Source of the DNA: Patescibacteria group bacterium
Lineage (GTDB): Bacteria; Patescibacteriota; Saccharimonadia; CAILAD01; GCA-016700035
Direction: 5' to 3'
Length of the DNA: 43,717 nt
Assembly: GCA_030917125.1 (NCBI GenBank)
Contig: JAUPVH010000001.1
Coordinates: 1-43,717, forward strand
The notes below the pieces were generated by a model that was not told the origin of the DNA, made no database searches, and worked only from the letters and a program-made list of their open reading frames with translations. Shown one piece after another: positions 9,001-16,540 of the stretch. Numbering within the stretch: position 1 is the stretch's first letter; every line of letters begins with the position of its first letter. A program made the translations under genes and the position numbers.

Positions 9001-9306
9001 AACCTTGTAGAGGCTATGAAGTGGCCTCGAGGCAGTACCGGTTCTAGAATTCGTTCATAAAATCATGTGTGTCTCCGAACGGCAAATTCCAAAATCCATG
9101 ACGTGACACACACCTGACCTTCGGGTCAGTGAGGGTGACCTCTTTGTCAGGGGGTGAAGAGGTCACCCAATAAGTTCCCGCCCCCGCAGCGGGAATCTAC
9201 AGAGCGGACGGCGCGTCCCAGCCCGCCAGTTAACTCTGTAGTGCCGCACCCCAGATGCGGCTGGCCGGGTGGTCTCGAGAGAGATCACCCGGCCATAACT
9301 TTTATT
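9001..9306 (+). ncRNA. Structured RNA of about 300 nt, family not recognised
   Basis: The transcript has its own promoter and ends in a strong terminator, but no convincing reading frame. It can fold as a chain of local hairpins: GAGGC/GCCTC near 9010-9040; GTGTGTC/GACACAC around 9070-9110; GACC-TTCG-GGTC near 9120; the 12-bp GGGTGACCTCTT/AAGAGGTCACCC near 9133-9168; CCCGC/GCGGG near 9180; CTACAGAG/CTCTGTAG enclosing 9197-9240; GCCGCA/TGCGGC near 9242-9260; and the terminator stem. I do not see the conserved sequences of RNase P RNA, tmRNA, SRP RNA or 6S RNA. The function is unknown. Confidence 0.55.
9263..9306 (+). terminator. Terminator of the structured RNA
   Basis: GGCCGGGTGGTCTC pairs with GAGATCACCCGGCC around a GAGA loop, followed by ATAACTTTTATT. 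Confidence 0.8.
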
Positions 9307-9339
9307 AATAGAAATACCCACCATCGCGAAATGGTGGGT
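9303..9339 (-). terminator. Terminator of the minus-strand gene 9347-9706
   Basis: ACCCACCAT (9316-9324) pairs with ATGGTGGGT (9331-9339). On the minus strand it is followed by ATTTCTATTAATAAAA. It is tail to tail with the terminator at 9263-9306. Confidence 0.7.
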
Positions 9340-9346
9340 GGTAGAG

Positions 9347-9706
9347 CTAGGCCGTTTGGCTCATAGCCGAAAAGCGCTTGCTGACGGACTGGTAGCCGGG
9401 CTTGGTGCTGTCAGGGCACTCCTCCGGCTGCAGGTCATCTACTTCGATGTCGAGGTAAGCTGCGATGGCGTGACGTGGATCTTGTCTGGCCAGCTCGATG
9501 AGATGTTGTTCATCCTCAACATCTGGACTGAGCGTTCGCACAATCTGAGTGTTGTTGGGTGCCAGGATGTTCTTGGGGCTGCGGTGCCAGATGTCGAGCT
9601 GACCTCGATTGGTCTTGCACTGGAAGGCGCCGTCGATGCCTTCGGCAACGAAGAACGTTCGCGCGACGGCTTTGGGTAGCTGCAGCCAAGAGGCTTGGGT
9701 TGACAT
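9347..9706 (-). CDS. Hypothetical protein, single-gene cassette
   Basis: A 119-residue protein I do not recognise. It has no signal peptide or membrane helix. The middle is acidic (DVEDEQHLIELARQD; DIEVDDLQPEE) and one segment reads QLDIWHRSPKN. GGAG about 11 bases upstream is a possible ribosome-binding site for the ATG at 9706. It has its own promoter (TTGACT, 17 bases, TACTAT at 9748-9776) and terminator, and is divergent from mnmA. The opposite-strand reading frame over the same bases has no ribosome-binding site and lies against the promoter and terminator polarity. Confidence 0.65.
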   Translation of the reverse strand: MSTQASWLQLPKAVARTFFVAEGIDGAFQCKTNRGQLDIWHRSPKNILAPNNTQIVRTLSPDVEDEQHLIELARQDPRHAIAAYLDIEVDDLQPEECPDSTKPGYQSVSKRFSAMSQTA

Positions 9707-9747
9707 GTGAGTTGGAACTCCATGGATAGGGTACGGTTAGCTTGTAA

Positions 9748-9776
9748 ATAGTAAAATATTTCGATAAGATAGTCAA
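9748..9776 (-). promoter_or_regulatory. Promoter of gene 9347-9706, overlapping the mnmA promoter
   Basis: On the minus strand, TTGACT (9771-9776), a 17-base spacer and TACTAT (9748-9753). The plus-strand box TAAGAT (9765-9770), eight bases before the mnmA ATG, lies inside it, so the two promoters occlude each other. Confidence 0.65.
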
Positions 9777-9778
9777 CT

Positions 9779-10825
9779 ATGAAGAACGAGCAGCAGACAG
9801 TATATGTAGGGCTTTCTGGCGGGGTAGATTCAAGTGTTGCGGCAGCTTTGCTTATAGAGCAGGGCTATCGAGTTGTTGGCGCATATATGAAGAACTGGAC
9901 CCAAGACATCGCCGGTAATCCCTGCCCCTGGGAGGATGATTTGCGTTCAGCGAAAAGCGTGGCCGCTCATCTTGGCATTGAGCTGAAAATATTTGATCTC
10001 CAAACTCAGTATAAAGAACGTGTGGTTGATGCGATGGTGCAGGCGTATGCGGCCGGGCTCACGCCAAATCCTGATGTACTGTGTAATGAAGAAATTAAGT
10101 TTTCGCTGTTTTATGATTTGTGCCGCGAAGCGGGAGCAGATTTTGTGGCTACCGGGCACTATGCTCGAATTCTTGATGGTCGGCTTACGCAGGCGATAGA
10201 CAAGAAAAAAGATCAAACGTATTTCCTGTATCGAATGCCAATTGTATCGGCGCAGCGTGTATTGTTTCCGCTAGGTGAATACGAAAAGCCACAAGTCCGC
10301 GAGTTGGCTGCGGAGCGAAAACTGCCAACGGCTACACGGCGCGAAAGTATGGGTTTGTGTTTTGTAGGTAAAATTCCGCTTAAAGATTTTTTGGGTGAAT
10401 TTATGGAACTTGAGCCAGGTCCGATTTTTGATGAAGCAGGTAAAGAGCTCGGTCGACATGACGGCGCGGCGCTCTACACCGTGGGCCAGCGGCACGGCCT
10501 GGGCGTGGGTGGTGGTACACCGTTCTACGTACTCTCAAGGGATCTTAAAGCCAATAGTGTGACGGTAACCGCAGACCCGTCGCAACTTAAGAAAAGCCAT
10601 TATGATATTGGCGGCGCTACCTGGTGGATGCAGCCCGAGAATGATGCTTCTTATCAGGTTCGTATCCGTCACTTGGGTGAGCTCTTAAACTGTAAGCTAG
10701 AAGAAAAAGTCGAAGGAAACTGGCGCATCCATTTAATCGATGGAGCTCATAGAGGCGTGGCGGCTGGTCAACATGCGGTTATCTATGATGGCGATTTCGT
10801 ACTGGGTGGCGGGGTAATTCAATAA
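9779..10825 (+). CDS. mnmA: tRNA-specific 2-thiouridylase MnmA
   Basis: A 348-residue enzyme that adds sulfur at position 2 of the wobble uridine in tRNA-Lys, -Glu and -Gln. GLSGGVDSS (11-19) is the PP-loop that adenylates the uridine. Cys102 in NPDVLCNEEIKF and Cys194 in MGLCFVGK are the catalytic pair. A C-terminal beta-barrel follows. The length is usual for the family. The message appears leaderless, with TAAGAT eight bases before the ATG. The sulfur donor may be the cysteine desulfurase at 7170-8327. Confidence 0.95.
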   Translation: MKNEQQTVYVGLSGGVDSSVAAALLIEQGYRVVGAYMKNWTQDIAGNPCPWEDDLRSAKSVAAHLGIELKIFDLQTQYKERVVDAMVQAYAAGLTPNPDVLCNEEIKFSLFYDLCREAGADFVATGHYARILDGRLTQAIDKKKDQTYFLYRMPIVSAQRVLFPLGEYEKPQVRELAAERKLPTATRRESMGLCFVGKIPLKDFLGEFMELEPGPIFDEAGKELGRHDGAALYTVGQRHGLGVGGGTPFYVLSRDLKANSVTVTADPSQLKKSHYDIGGATWWMQPENDASYQVRIRHLGELLNCKLEEKVEGNWRIHLIDGAHRGVAAGQHAVIYDGDFVLGGGVIQ

Positions 10826-10917
10826 TAAGCAATACATAAACTGCAGGAAATGCTCTGACTGTACCCGAGAAAGTCCTTATGCTACACTGCATAGTGAAAT
10901 AAGGAATCTCTAGCTCT

Positions 10918-11886
10918 ATGGCAACTCCCGATGACAAAATAAAACCAACTGGTCCAAGTATTGCTGATGGCTCGATGGCATATATGCCAAAGCCTGAAGG
11001 TGCAGAAGCAACAGAAGGTGAAGACGAAATTCGTCTTGATCACAATAAGAAGGAAGAAACCCAGACGATGGCCGACATCGCTGAAGAGCTTGGTGGCGAT
11101 AAAATTACCAATACCCCACAGGCCGATGGTGTAAAAGTTGCAGTTAATGATAAGCCCAAAAAAGCTGATATAAAGAAGCCAACTAAGCCTGAACCAGAAG
11201 TTACTCCAGAGATTATTGAGCCAGAAGTTATTGATGATGGCAATATACCGCCTGCCTACGAAGCTGAGCGATCGCATGAAAGTAAGGGCGGCGGTAAGGG
11301 ATTTCTCGTCTTTTTACTGATAGTGGCGCTCGTGGCAGCCGGTATATTTGGATATCTGTGGTGGACCGAAAAGCAGCAAGTCGCCACGCTGCAGTCGGAA
11401 GTTGACAAGCTTACGGAAGCAAACAAGGGGCTTTCAGGAGAAACTACTACTGCGGTTGCTACAAGCGACACCAGAACTATCCCCGAGCTTGGTTTAAGCT
11501 ATGCGTTTGGCGATGATGTTGCGGCTGTCACGTATCGTTTCCGTGAAACCACCGATGCAAACAAGCAGGCTCACAAGGTAATTACGTTTTCTTCCACTAA
11601 GGTGGTTGAAGCCGAGCGAAAAGTTAGTAATACGGCACCAAAGTGTACGGCTGAGTTTGGGCCGCTTGGCTCACTCACCAGCTATGCTACAGGGGATACC
11701 TATAAGGGCGGCAAAATTGAAGATGTAGAAGTCGATAACGAAACCGTGTTAAAGCTGGGCGATACGTATTTTGTATACGAAGCCGCACAGTCAGCCTGTT
11801 CTTCAGACGCTACGGTTCAGGAAGTTGTAACCGCGGAGAAAACTGCCGTACAAGCATTTGTGAAGTCATTAAAGGAGCAGCAATAG
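10918..11886 (+). CDS. Single-pass membrane protein, unknown function
   Basis: A 322-residue protein with a long hydrophilic N-terminus rich in Asp, Glu, Lys and Pro (residues 1-120), a GGGKG turn, one membrane helix (about 127-148) ending in YLWW, a short coiled coil (about 150-175) and an extracellular domain with two cysteines (in APKCTAEFG and QSACSSDA) that could form a disulfide. The next gene has the same plan with a matching GGGKK-helix-GYLWW junction, so the two are probably related by duplication of the anchor. No enzyme motif is visible. Confidence 0.7.
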   Translation: MATPDDKIKPTGPSIADGSMAYMPKPEGAEATEGEDEIRLDHNKKEETQTMADIAEELGGDKITNTPQADGVKVAVNDKPKKADIKKPTKPEPEVTPEIIEPEVIDDGNIPPAYEAERSHESKGGGKGFLVFLLIVALVAAGIFGYLWWTEKQQVATLQSEVDKLTEANKGLSGETTTAVATSDTRTIPELGLSYAFGDDVAAVTYRFRETTDANKQAHKVITFSSTKVVEAERKVSNTAPKCTAEFGPLGSLTSYATGDTYKGGKIEDVEVDNETVLKLGDTYFVYEAAQSACSSDATVQEVVTAEKTAVQAFVKSLKEQQ

Positions 11887-11887
11887 T

Positions 11888-12505
11888 ATGGACGAAAAAA
11901 TTCCAGAACCACTTTCAAAGCCAGTAGAACCAACCAAGCCAGGAGCGAATGTTCCTCCAGCTTCCGCCGCTCCAAGCTCAACAGTAAGTTCAACCCCAAT
12001 GGGTATGCCAGCTTCAAACGTTGGTAAGTCTGGTGGTGGGAAAAAAGTTCTTCTTACGTTATTGATTCTACTGTTGATTGGTACTGCTGGAGCCTTCGGG
12101 TACTTGTGGTGGCAGCAGAAGCAAACAGTGACTGCCGAAAAAGCTACGTTGCAAGCGGATAAGGAGGCAGCCGAAAAGAAGGCGACTGAAGCCGAAGCTA
12201 AGCTGAAGGAGGCTGAAGAAGCGCAAGCTGCTGAGACCGAAACTACTAAGACCGATGAGGAGCTCATTACAGAAGCGGCTCAAAATTATGTGGATGCAAT
12301 AGTCGACAGCTCGGGATCAAAGCTCGCTAAGCCCGAGATTTTCACAACAAATAAGAATTTTGCTGGAGTCAGTGTTTCGGATGGCAGTGTGGGTGGTGGC
12401 TACCAAGTTATTTTAAAGAAGGTAAATAACGGCTGGGTTGCGGTATATGCTGGTCAGGGAATAAATGAAAGTATTTACGCGACGTTTGGAATTCCGACAC
12501 AATAA
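11888..12505 (+). CDS. Single-pass membrane protein with coiled coil
   Basis: A 205-residue protein: a Pro/Ala/Ser-rich cytoplasmic N-terminus (1-48), GGGKK, one membrane helix (about 52-74) ending in YLWW, an Ala/Glu/Lys coiled coil (about 80-125) and a small C-terminal domain ending in a beta-rich, Gly-rich segment (VSDGSVGGGYQV). It starts two bases after the stop of the preceding gene, so the pair is an operon and the translation is likely coupled. I do not recognise a family. Confidence 0.7.
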   Translation: MDEKIPEPLSKPVEPTKPGANVPPASAAPSSTVSSTPMGMPASNVGKSGGGKKVLLTLLILLLIGTAGAFGYLWWQQKQTVTAEKATLQADKEAAEKKATEAEAKLKEAEEAQAAETETTKTDEELITEAAQNYVDAIVDSSGSKLAKPEIFTTNKNFAGVSVSDGSVGGGYQVILKKVNNGWVAVYAGQGINESIYATFGIPTQ

Positions 12506-12509
12506 TTAA

Positions 12510-12551
12510 ATTTAAGTAAAAGATGAGGGGCGTCCCGTGTGGGACGCCCCT
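12510..12551 (-). terminator. Terminator of the Thr-rich exported protein gene
   Basis: AGGGGCGTCCC (12526-12536) and GGGACGCCCCT (12541-12551) pair around GTGT. The minus-strand tail is CATCTTTTACTTAAATTT. It may also stop the convergent plus-strand operon, though no T-run follows on that strand. Confidence 0.75.
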
Positions 12552-12572
12552 GTGAGTGGGGTAGAAGCGAGG

Positions 12573-12959
12573 TCAGCCGGTGAAGCTGATGGCCGTACCT
12601 CCGCCTCCGTTGGTCTGGGTGACCGGCGGCGGGGGCATCGGTGCCACGTAGGGCGGGAGCTTGCGCTCCTCGAACGCGGGCGGGATGAGCTCGAACTCGG
12701 GCAGCTCCGGCACGGTGGTGGTGACCGGCACGGTGGTTGTGGTCGTCTCGGTGACGACGGTTGTCGTGGTCGGCTGGACCGTGGTGGTGGTCTCCTCGAC
12801 GTATTCGGTGGTCGTCGTGACCTCGCAGTCGCTGACGTAGCACTGGTGCTCGTCCTCGTAGTACGAGGTGGCCCCGGCGTTGCCGCCGAAGACAGCGATG
12901 CCGATGAGGATGGCAGCCGCGGCCAGGAGTGCGAAGATCGCGCGTCGCTTCGTTGTCAT
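12573..12959 (-). CDS. Small exported Thr/Val-rich protein
   Basis: A 128-residue protein with a signal peptide (MTTKRRAIFALLAAAA, cleavage likely after AGA near residue 30), a short region with two cysteines (HQCYVSDCE), a low-complexity stretch of TTTT/TTTVP repeats (about 48-85) and a Pro-rich C-terminus ending in a Gly run. It looks like a stalk or a surface-exposed extended peptide. Third codon positions are nearly all G or C, unlike the flanking mnmA-alaS backbone. Actinobacterial exported proteins often have such TTT-V-P stretches. GGGAG lies upstream of the ATG, and the gene has its own promoter and terminator. Confidence 0.7.
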   Translation of the reverse strand: MTTKRRAIFALLAAAAILIGIAVFGGNAGATSYYEDEHQCYVSDCEVTTTTEYVEETTTTVQPTTTTVVTETTTTTVPVTTTVPELPEFELIPPAFEERKLPPYVAPMPPPPVTQTNGGGGTAISFTG

Positions 12960-13016
12960 GATGAGGTGCTCCCTGTAGTGGGTGGATGGAATCCAGCGGT
13001 TTGCTAGAACCTTACT

Positions 13017-13045
13017 ATATTAGCACAAAATCTATAAAAAGTCAA
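13017..13045 (-). promoter_or_regulatory. Promoter of the Thr-rich exported protein gene
   Basis: On the minus strand, TTGACT (13040-13045), 17 bases and TAATAT (13017-13022). Confidence 0.75.
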
Positions 13046-13092
13046 TATAAAAAGCTCCACAAAAACCCCTTCTTCAGGTATAATCTACAGAT

Positions 13093-15003
13093 ATGAACGC
13101 CCAAGAAGTCCGTAAAAAATACCTAGAATTCATGGCTCGCCAAGGTCATGTTATTGTGCCGCGCGCAAATATCGTTCCAGACGGAGATCCGACCACCCTT
13201 TTTACTGGCTCTGGCATGCAACCAATGGTGCCTTATCTATTGGGTGAGCCACATCCAGAGGGCAAGCGACTGACTGATTCGCAAACCTGTATTCGCGTGC
13301 AGGATATTGATGAGGTTGGCGACACGAGCCATACCACGTTTTTTGAAATGCTCGGTAACTGGTCTCTGGGTGATTACTTTAAAGAGCAGCAAATCCGTTG
13401 GTTTTGGGAATTTCTCACGTCAGAACTTCTGCTGGATCCACATAAAATATATGTGAGCTGCTTTGCTGGTGATGAGAAGCTTGGTATTCCGCGCGATGAA
13501 GAGGCTGCCGGTGTGTGGAAAGAATTGTTTGAAGCTGCTGGAGTTGATGCAAAAATTGTTGATGTTGGCGGCGCCGAAAATGGTGATAGAGATGGCATGC
13601 AGGGTGGACGAATTTTTTACTACGATGCGAAAGAAAATTGGTGGAGTCGAGCAGGCGTGCCAGAAAATATGCCAGTTGGTGAGCCAGGTGGTCCGGATAG
13701 TGAAGTGTTCTATGATTTTGGGGAAGCGCATCACGACGCTAGTTTTGGTCAGCCGCATCCAGCCAGTGACAGTCCTCGCTTTTTAGAAATTGGCAACTCG
13801 GTCTTTATGCAGTACATCAAAACGGAAACCGGGTTTGAAGAGCTGAGGCATAAAAATATCGACTTTGGTGGTGGCTTGGAGCGACTTGCATCCGCAGCAA
13901 TTGATTCGCCTGATGTATATCGTACGAGTCTCTTGTGGCCAATTGTTTCAAAGTTGGTTGAGCTTACAGACACAGCCTATGAAGGGAATGAGGCTGCCAT
14001 GCGAATTATCGCTGACCACGTGCGCGGTGCGACATTTATGGCGGTTGATGGTGTGCGGCCGAGCAATACCGCGCAGGGCTACGTGATGCGTCGCCTGGTG
14101 CGCCGGGCGATTCGTGGCGGGTTGGAGCTTGGCATCCAGACCGGGCTGATGGCTGCCGTGGTGCCGGTCGTGATTGATATTTATAAAGATGATTATTCTG
14201 AAGTGGTAGAGCAGGCTGAGGATGTGCTAGCGGTTTTGCATGCCGAAGAAGAGGCCTTCCGCAAGACCTTGGAGCGTGGCTTAAGAGAGTTTGAAAAGCG
14301 TACTTCGGAACTAGATTTTACGCAGCGACCACCAGTGCCGACTGGAAAGCGTACGGAGCTCACGGGTAAGTTGATTTTCCAGCTCTCAGACACTTTTGGA
14401 TTTCCGGCTGAGCTGAGCTTAGAAGAAGCCGAAAAAGAAGACGTGCCAGTTGCTCAAAATTGGCAGGAAGAATTCAATCGGCTTTTAGATGAGCAAAAAG
14501 ACCGTTCGCGCACCGCCACAGCCGGGCAATTTAAGGGTGGCTTGGCTGACCATTCGGCAAAGACCGTGCAGTATCATACCGCCACACACTTGATGTATCG
14601 CGCGTTGCGTAACGTACTGGGCGACCACGTAATGCAGCGGGGCAGCAATATTACGCCTGAGCGCTTACGCTTTGATTTCTCGCACACCGAAAAGATGACA
14701 CCAGAGCAAATTGCTGAAGTGGAGCGTATTGTAAATGATGTTATTGGCCGAGATTTAGAAGTGAGTTTTGTCGAGATGGGCAAGGATGAAGCATTTGAGG
14801 CTGGTGCGCTCGGGGCATTTGGGGAAAAGTATCCAGATATCGTGAAGGTCTATACGGTTGGTGACGGTGCTGGTGATTGGTATAGTCGCGAGATTTGCGG
14901 CGGTCCACATGTGCCACGTACCAATGAGCTTGGCAGATTCCGTATTACTAAGGAAGAAAGTTCCTCGGCGGGCGTTCGACGTATTAAGGCTGTTTTAGAA
15001 TAA
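13093..15003 (+). CDS. alaS: Alanyl-tRNA synthetase, C-terminally short
   Basis: A 636-residue class II enzyme that charges tRNA-Ala. The catalytic and tRNA-recognition domains fill residues 1 to about 460, with motif 2 around HTTFFEMLGNWSLGDYF. The editing domain follows, with HTATHL and CGGPH as zinc ligands. The usual length is near 870; the C-terminal DHHA1/C-Ala domain is absent and the protein stops cleanly after the editing domain. Short AlaRS forms are known in reduced genomes. TATAAT at 13079-13084 is eight bases before the ATG, so the message is probably leaderless. The window also carries a tRNA-Ala(GGC) gene at 27083. Confidence 0.95.
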   Translation: MNAQEVRKKYLEFMARQGHVIVPRANIVPDGDPTTLFTGSGMQPMVPYLLGEPHPEGKRLTDSQTCIRVQDIDEVGDTSHTTFFEMLGNWSLGDYFKEQQIRWFWEFLTSELLLDPHKIYVSCFAGDEKLGIPRDEEAAGVWKELFEAAGVDAKIVDVGGAENGDRDGMQGGRIFYYDAKENWWSRAGVPENMPVGEPGGPDSEVFYDFGEAHHDASFGQPHPASDSPRFLEIGNSVFMQYIKTETGFEELRHKNIDFGGGLERLASAAIDSPDVYRTSLLWPIVSKLVELTDTAYEGNEAAMRIIADHVRGATFMAVDGVRPSNTAQGYVMRRLVRRAIRGGLELGIQTGLMAAVVPVVIDIYKDDYSEVVEQAEDVLAVLHAEEEAFRKTLERGLREFEKRTSELDFTQRPPVPTGKRTELTGKLIFQLSDTFGFPAELSLEEAEKEDVPVAQNWQEEFNRLLDEQKDRSRTATAGQFKGGLADHSAKTVQYHTATHLMYRALRNVLGDHVMQRGSNITPERLRFDFSHTEKMTPEQIAEVERIVNDVIGRDLEVSFVEMGKDEAFEAGALGAFGEKYPDIVKVYTVGDGAGDWYSREICGGPHVPRTNELGRFRITKEESSSAGVRRIKAVLE

Positions 15004-15033
15004 AAAATACCCACACGATTGTATCGTATGGGT
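15002..15033 (-). terminator. Terminator of the minus-strand 15042-16440 operon
   Basis: ACCCACACGA and TCGTATGGGT pair across 15009-15033. The minus-strand tail is ATTTTTTA. It abuts the alaS stop codon. Confidence 0.75.
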
Positions 15034-15041
15034 TAAAGGCT

Positions 15042-15152
15042 TCAGTCGGTCTCCTCGTCCGGCATGTTGTTTGCGAGCCACCGAAGACCGGCATAGGCTG
15101 CACCGGCGAGCGCGGCTACACCGGCCAGAAATGCTACATAAGGACTCTTCAT
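15042..15152 (-). CDS. 36-residue membrane mini-protein
   Basis: MKSPYVAFLAG begins a single Ala/Gly-rich membrane helix (about 5-24) followed by a short tail ending in MPDEETD. The ATG at 15152 has GAGCAGG upstream. It is the last gene of a four-gene minus-strand operon headed by a CDP-alcohol phosphatidyltransferase. A longer in-frame reading upstream lacks a ribosome-binding site. Confidence 0.5.
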   Translation of the reverse strand: MKSPYVAFLAGVAALAGAAYAGLRWLANNMPDEETD

Positions 15153-15166
15153 GACCTGCCTGCTCT

Positions 15167-15292
15167 TTAGTAGCTGTCCCAGCTGCGTTCGCGCATATCG
15201 CGATCGATATCGTCCATCCACTTGATGAGTTCTCGGCAGCACAGGGCGATTCCGAGAAGCACACCAGTGGATATTGCAAGTTTCTTGGTCAT
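15167..15292 (-). CDS. 41-residue membrane mini-protein
   Basis: MTKKLAISTGVLLGIALCC forms an N-terminal membrane helix, followed by a charged amphipathic tail (WMDDIDRDMRERSWDSY). Its ATG overlaps the stop of the preceding gene in TAATG, and AGAGGTGA lies upstream, so translation is coupled. The function is unknown. Confidence 0.55.
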   Translation of the reverse strand: MTKKLAISTGVLLGIALCCRELIKWMDDIDRDMRERSWDSY

Positions 15293-15597
15293 TACATCAC
15301 CTCTGTTCCAGTAGTATCGATGAAGGCAGATGATCTGCGCGCTCGCAATTCGGCATCTACTCGCGAGACCTGTCGTCTGAGTTGCTGACCGTGACCAAAT
15401 GTGATGGTCTGAACTTGTCCTTGATTCGCATCCTCGGTGATCTGCCGCATCGTGATGTCGACAGTGTGACGAGCTCTGAGTGAGCCTGGACGGGTTTGCT
15501 CCACAACATGATTGGCGCCATCGTGACAGATGACATCGCGCGCACGGATTGCGAGTGCGCTGCACCCGATGAAGATTTTCGGATCCTCAGTATTCAT
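15292..15597 (-). CDS. Hypothetical soluble protein
   Basis: A 101-residue protein beginning MNTEDPKIFIGCSALAIRARD. It is basic, without membrane segments, rich in Arg and Val, with TVDITMRQITEDANQGQVQ in the middle. GGGGGCAG precedes the ATG. It lies 10 bases after the phosphatidyltransferase gene and its stop overlaps the start of the next mini-gene. I do not recognise it. Confidence 0.55.
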   Translation of the reverse strand: MNTEDPKIFIGCSALAIRARDVICHDGANHVVEQTRPGSLRARHTVDITMRQITEDANQGQVQTITFGHGQQLRRQVSRVDAELRARRSSAFIDTTGTEVM

Positions 15598-15606
15598 GTC
15601 TGCCCC

Positions 15607-16440
15607 CTATGCTGCTTGGTTATTTCGACGTGCCCAACGAGTGAGTTCTCTGACGGATCGCGTTTGGGGTACCTCGACACCACGCTTACGCGCAGTTGCC
15701 TGAAGCTTCCAGAGGTCGATCCGATGCAGGTGAAGACTCTTGTCTGCGAAAAAGCGTGCGATGATCAGCATGAAGGTGAGCCAGAGCGCACCTACCGATG
15801 AGTTCGGTGCCGCGATGAGCAAGATGTAGGCCAGGATGAATGAAAGCGACTGGATGGTGAATTTCACCTTGCCGAAAACATTCGCTCCAGGCAATTCGAC
15901 ATCTCCCAGCGCGTCGACGGCCATCTTGGTGTCACGGGCGATCAGAACGAGCTTGAGCTCAATCCAGATTACCCATGATAGTGCGCCGAGCAATGGGAGG
16001 AAGGCGAGTAGTCCTTGAAGGTGCCAAGTCAGCACCAAGTAGGCGATGGCGAGCACCAAAATCAAGGTCTTGTCGGCGGCTGGGTCGATGGCTTTGCCAA
16101 AATCTGAGACTGCATTGAGGCGTCTCGCCAGTGGCCCATCAAGTCCATCCATAATGATGAGTCCGGCAGCAATCCCGAGCCATAGCCAGGCATCACTGGT
16201 ATTTTCGCGCCAAATTGCAGCACCCAACATGTACGCAACGTAGGGTGACACGATAATACGTGCGACCGACATGGCGTTTGGTACGTTGTCGATTGCTCGA
16301 GCGCTACTTGGCCAGTAATGCTTGATCACTAGGAGCCACCAACCCAACAGCCAGAACGCTGCCTGGTCGAGTAGCCATTTCACTTCTCGCACAACGGGCG
16401 GATCTTCACCGGAGTGATAGTCATAGCTTATGCTGTGCAT
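15607..16440 (-). CDS. CDP-alcohol phosphatidyltransferase
   Basis: A 277-residue integral membrane enzyme. The family signature D-x2-DG-x2-AR-x8-G-x3-D-x3-D is complete: it begins at DGLDGPLAR and ends at DPAAD (about residues 97-122). About six membrane helices are visible. Members transfer an alcohol such as glycerol phosphate or inositol phosphate onto CDP-diacylglycerol, and PgsA is the commonest, but the substrate is not decided by the motif. The N-terminal 60 residues are an extra segment with a hydrophobic stretch, and the C-terminus is basic. It heads a minus-strand operon with three small genes and its own promoter. Confidence 0.85.
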   Translation of the reverse strand: MHSISYDYHSGEDPPVVREVKWLLDQAAFWLLGWWLLVIKHYWPSSARAIDNVPNAMSVARIIVSPYVAYMLGAAIWRENTSDAWLWLGIAAGLIIMDGLDGPLARRLNAVSDFGKAIDPAADKTLILVLAIAYLVLTWHLQGLLAFLPLLGALSWVIWIELKLVLIARDTKMAVDALGDVELPGANVFGKVKFTIQSLSFILAYILLIAAPNSSVGALWLTFMLIIARFFADKSLHLHRIDLWKLQATARKRGVEVPQTRSVRELTRWARRNNQAA

Positions 16441-16479
16441 AGAGCAGATTCCCTTCGGTTAAGGTGCAAAACTGGCGCA

Positions 16480-16508
16480 ATTATCTCCTATACATAGGGT
16501 TTTTTCAA
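16480..16508 (-). promoter_or_regulatory. Promoter of the phosphatidyltransferase operon
   Basis: On the minus strand, TTGAAA (16503-16508), 17 bases and GATAAT (16480-16485). GAAGGGA lies ahead of the ATG at 16440. Confidence 0.7.
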
Positions 16509-16540
16509 GAAGAAACTTGGCATGGTAGAATAGAGCATAT

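Noticed and set aside
9154..9366. Reading frame across structured RNA A
   Set aside because: It runs through several stable hairpins and the terminator, and lacks a ribosome-binding site.
9338..9679. Plus-strand reading frame opposite gene 9347-9706
   Set aside because: Its polarity conflicts with the promoter at 9748-9776 and terminator at 9303-9339, and no ribosome-binding site is present.
12537..13007. Gly/Arg-rich plus-strand frame opposite the Thr-rich protein
   Set aside because: It begins in the terminator stem and is the complement of a repetitive coding region; composition is an artefact of high GC.
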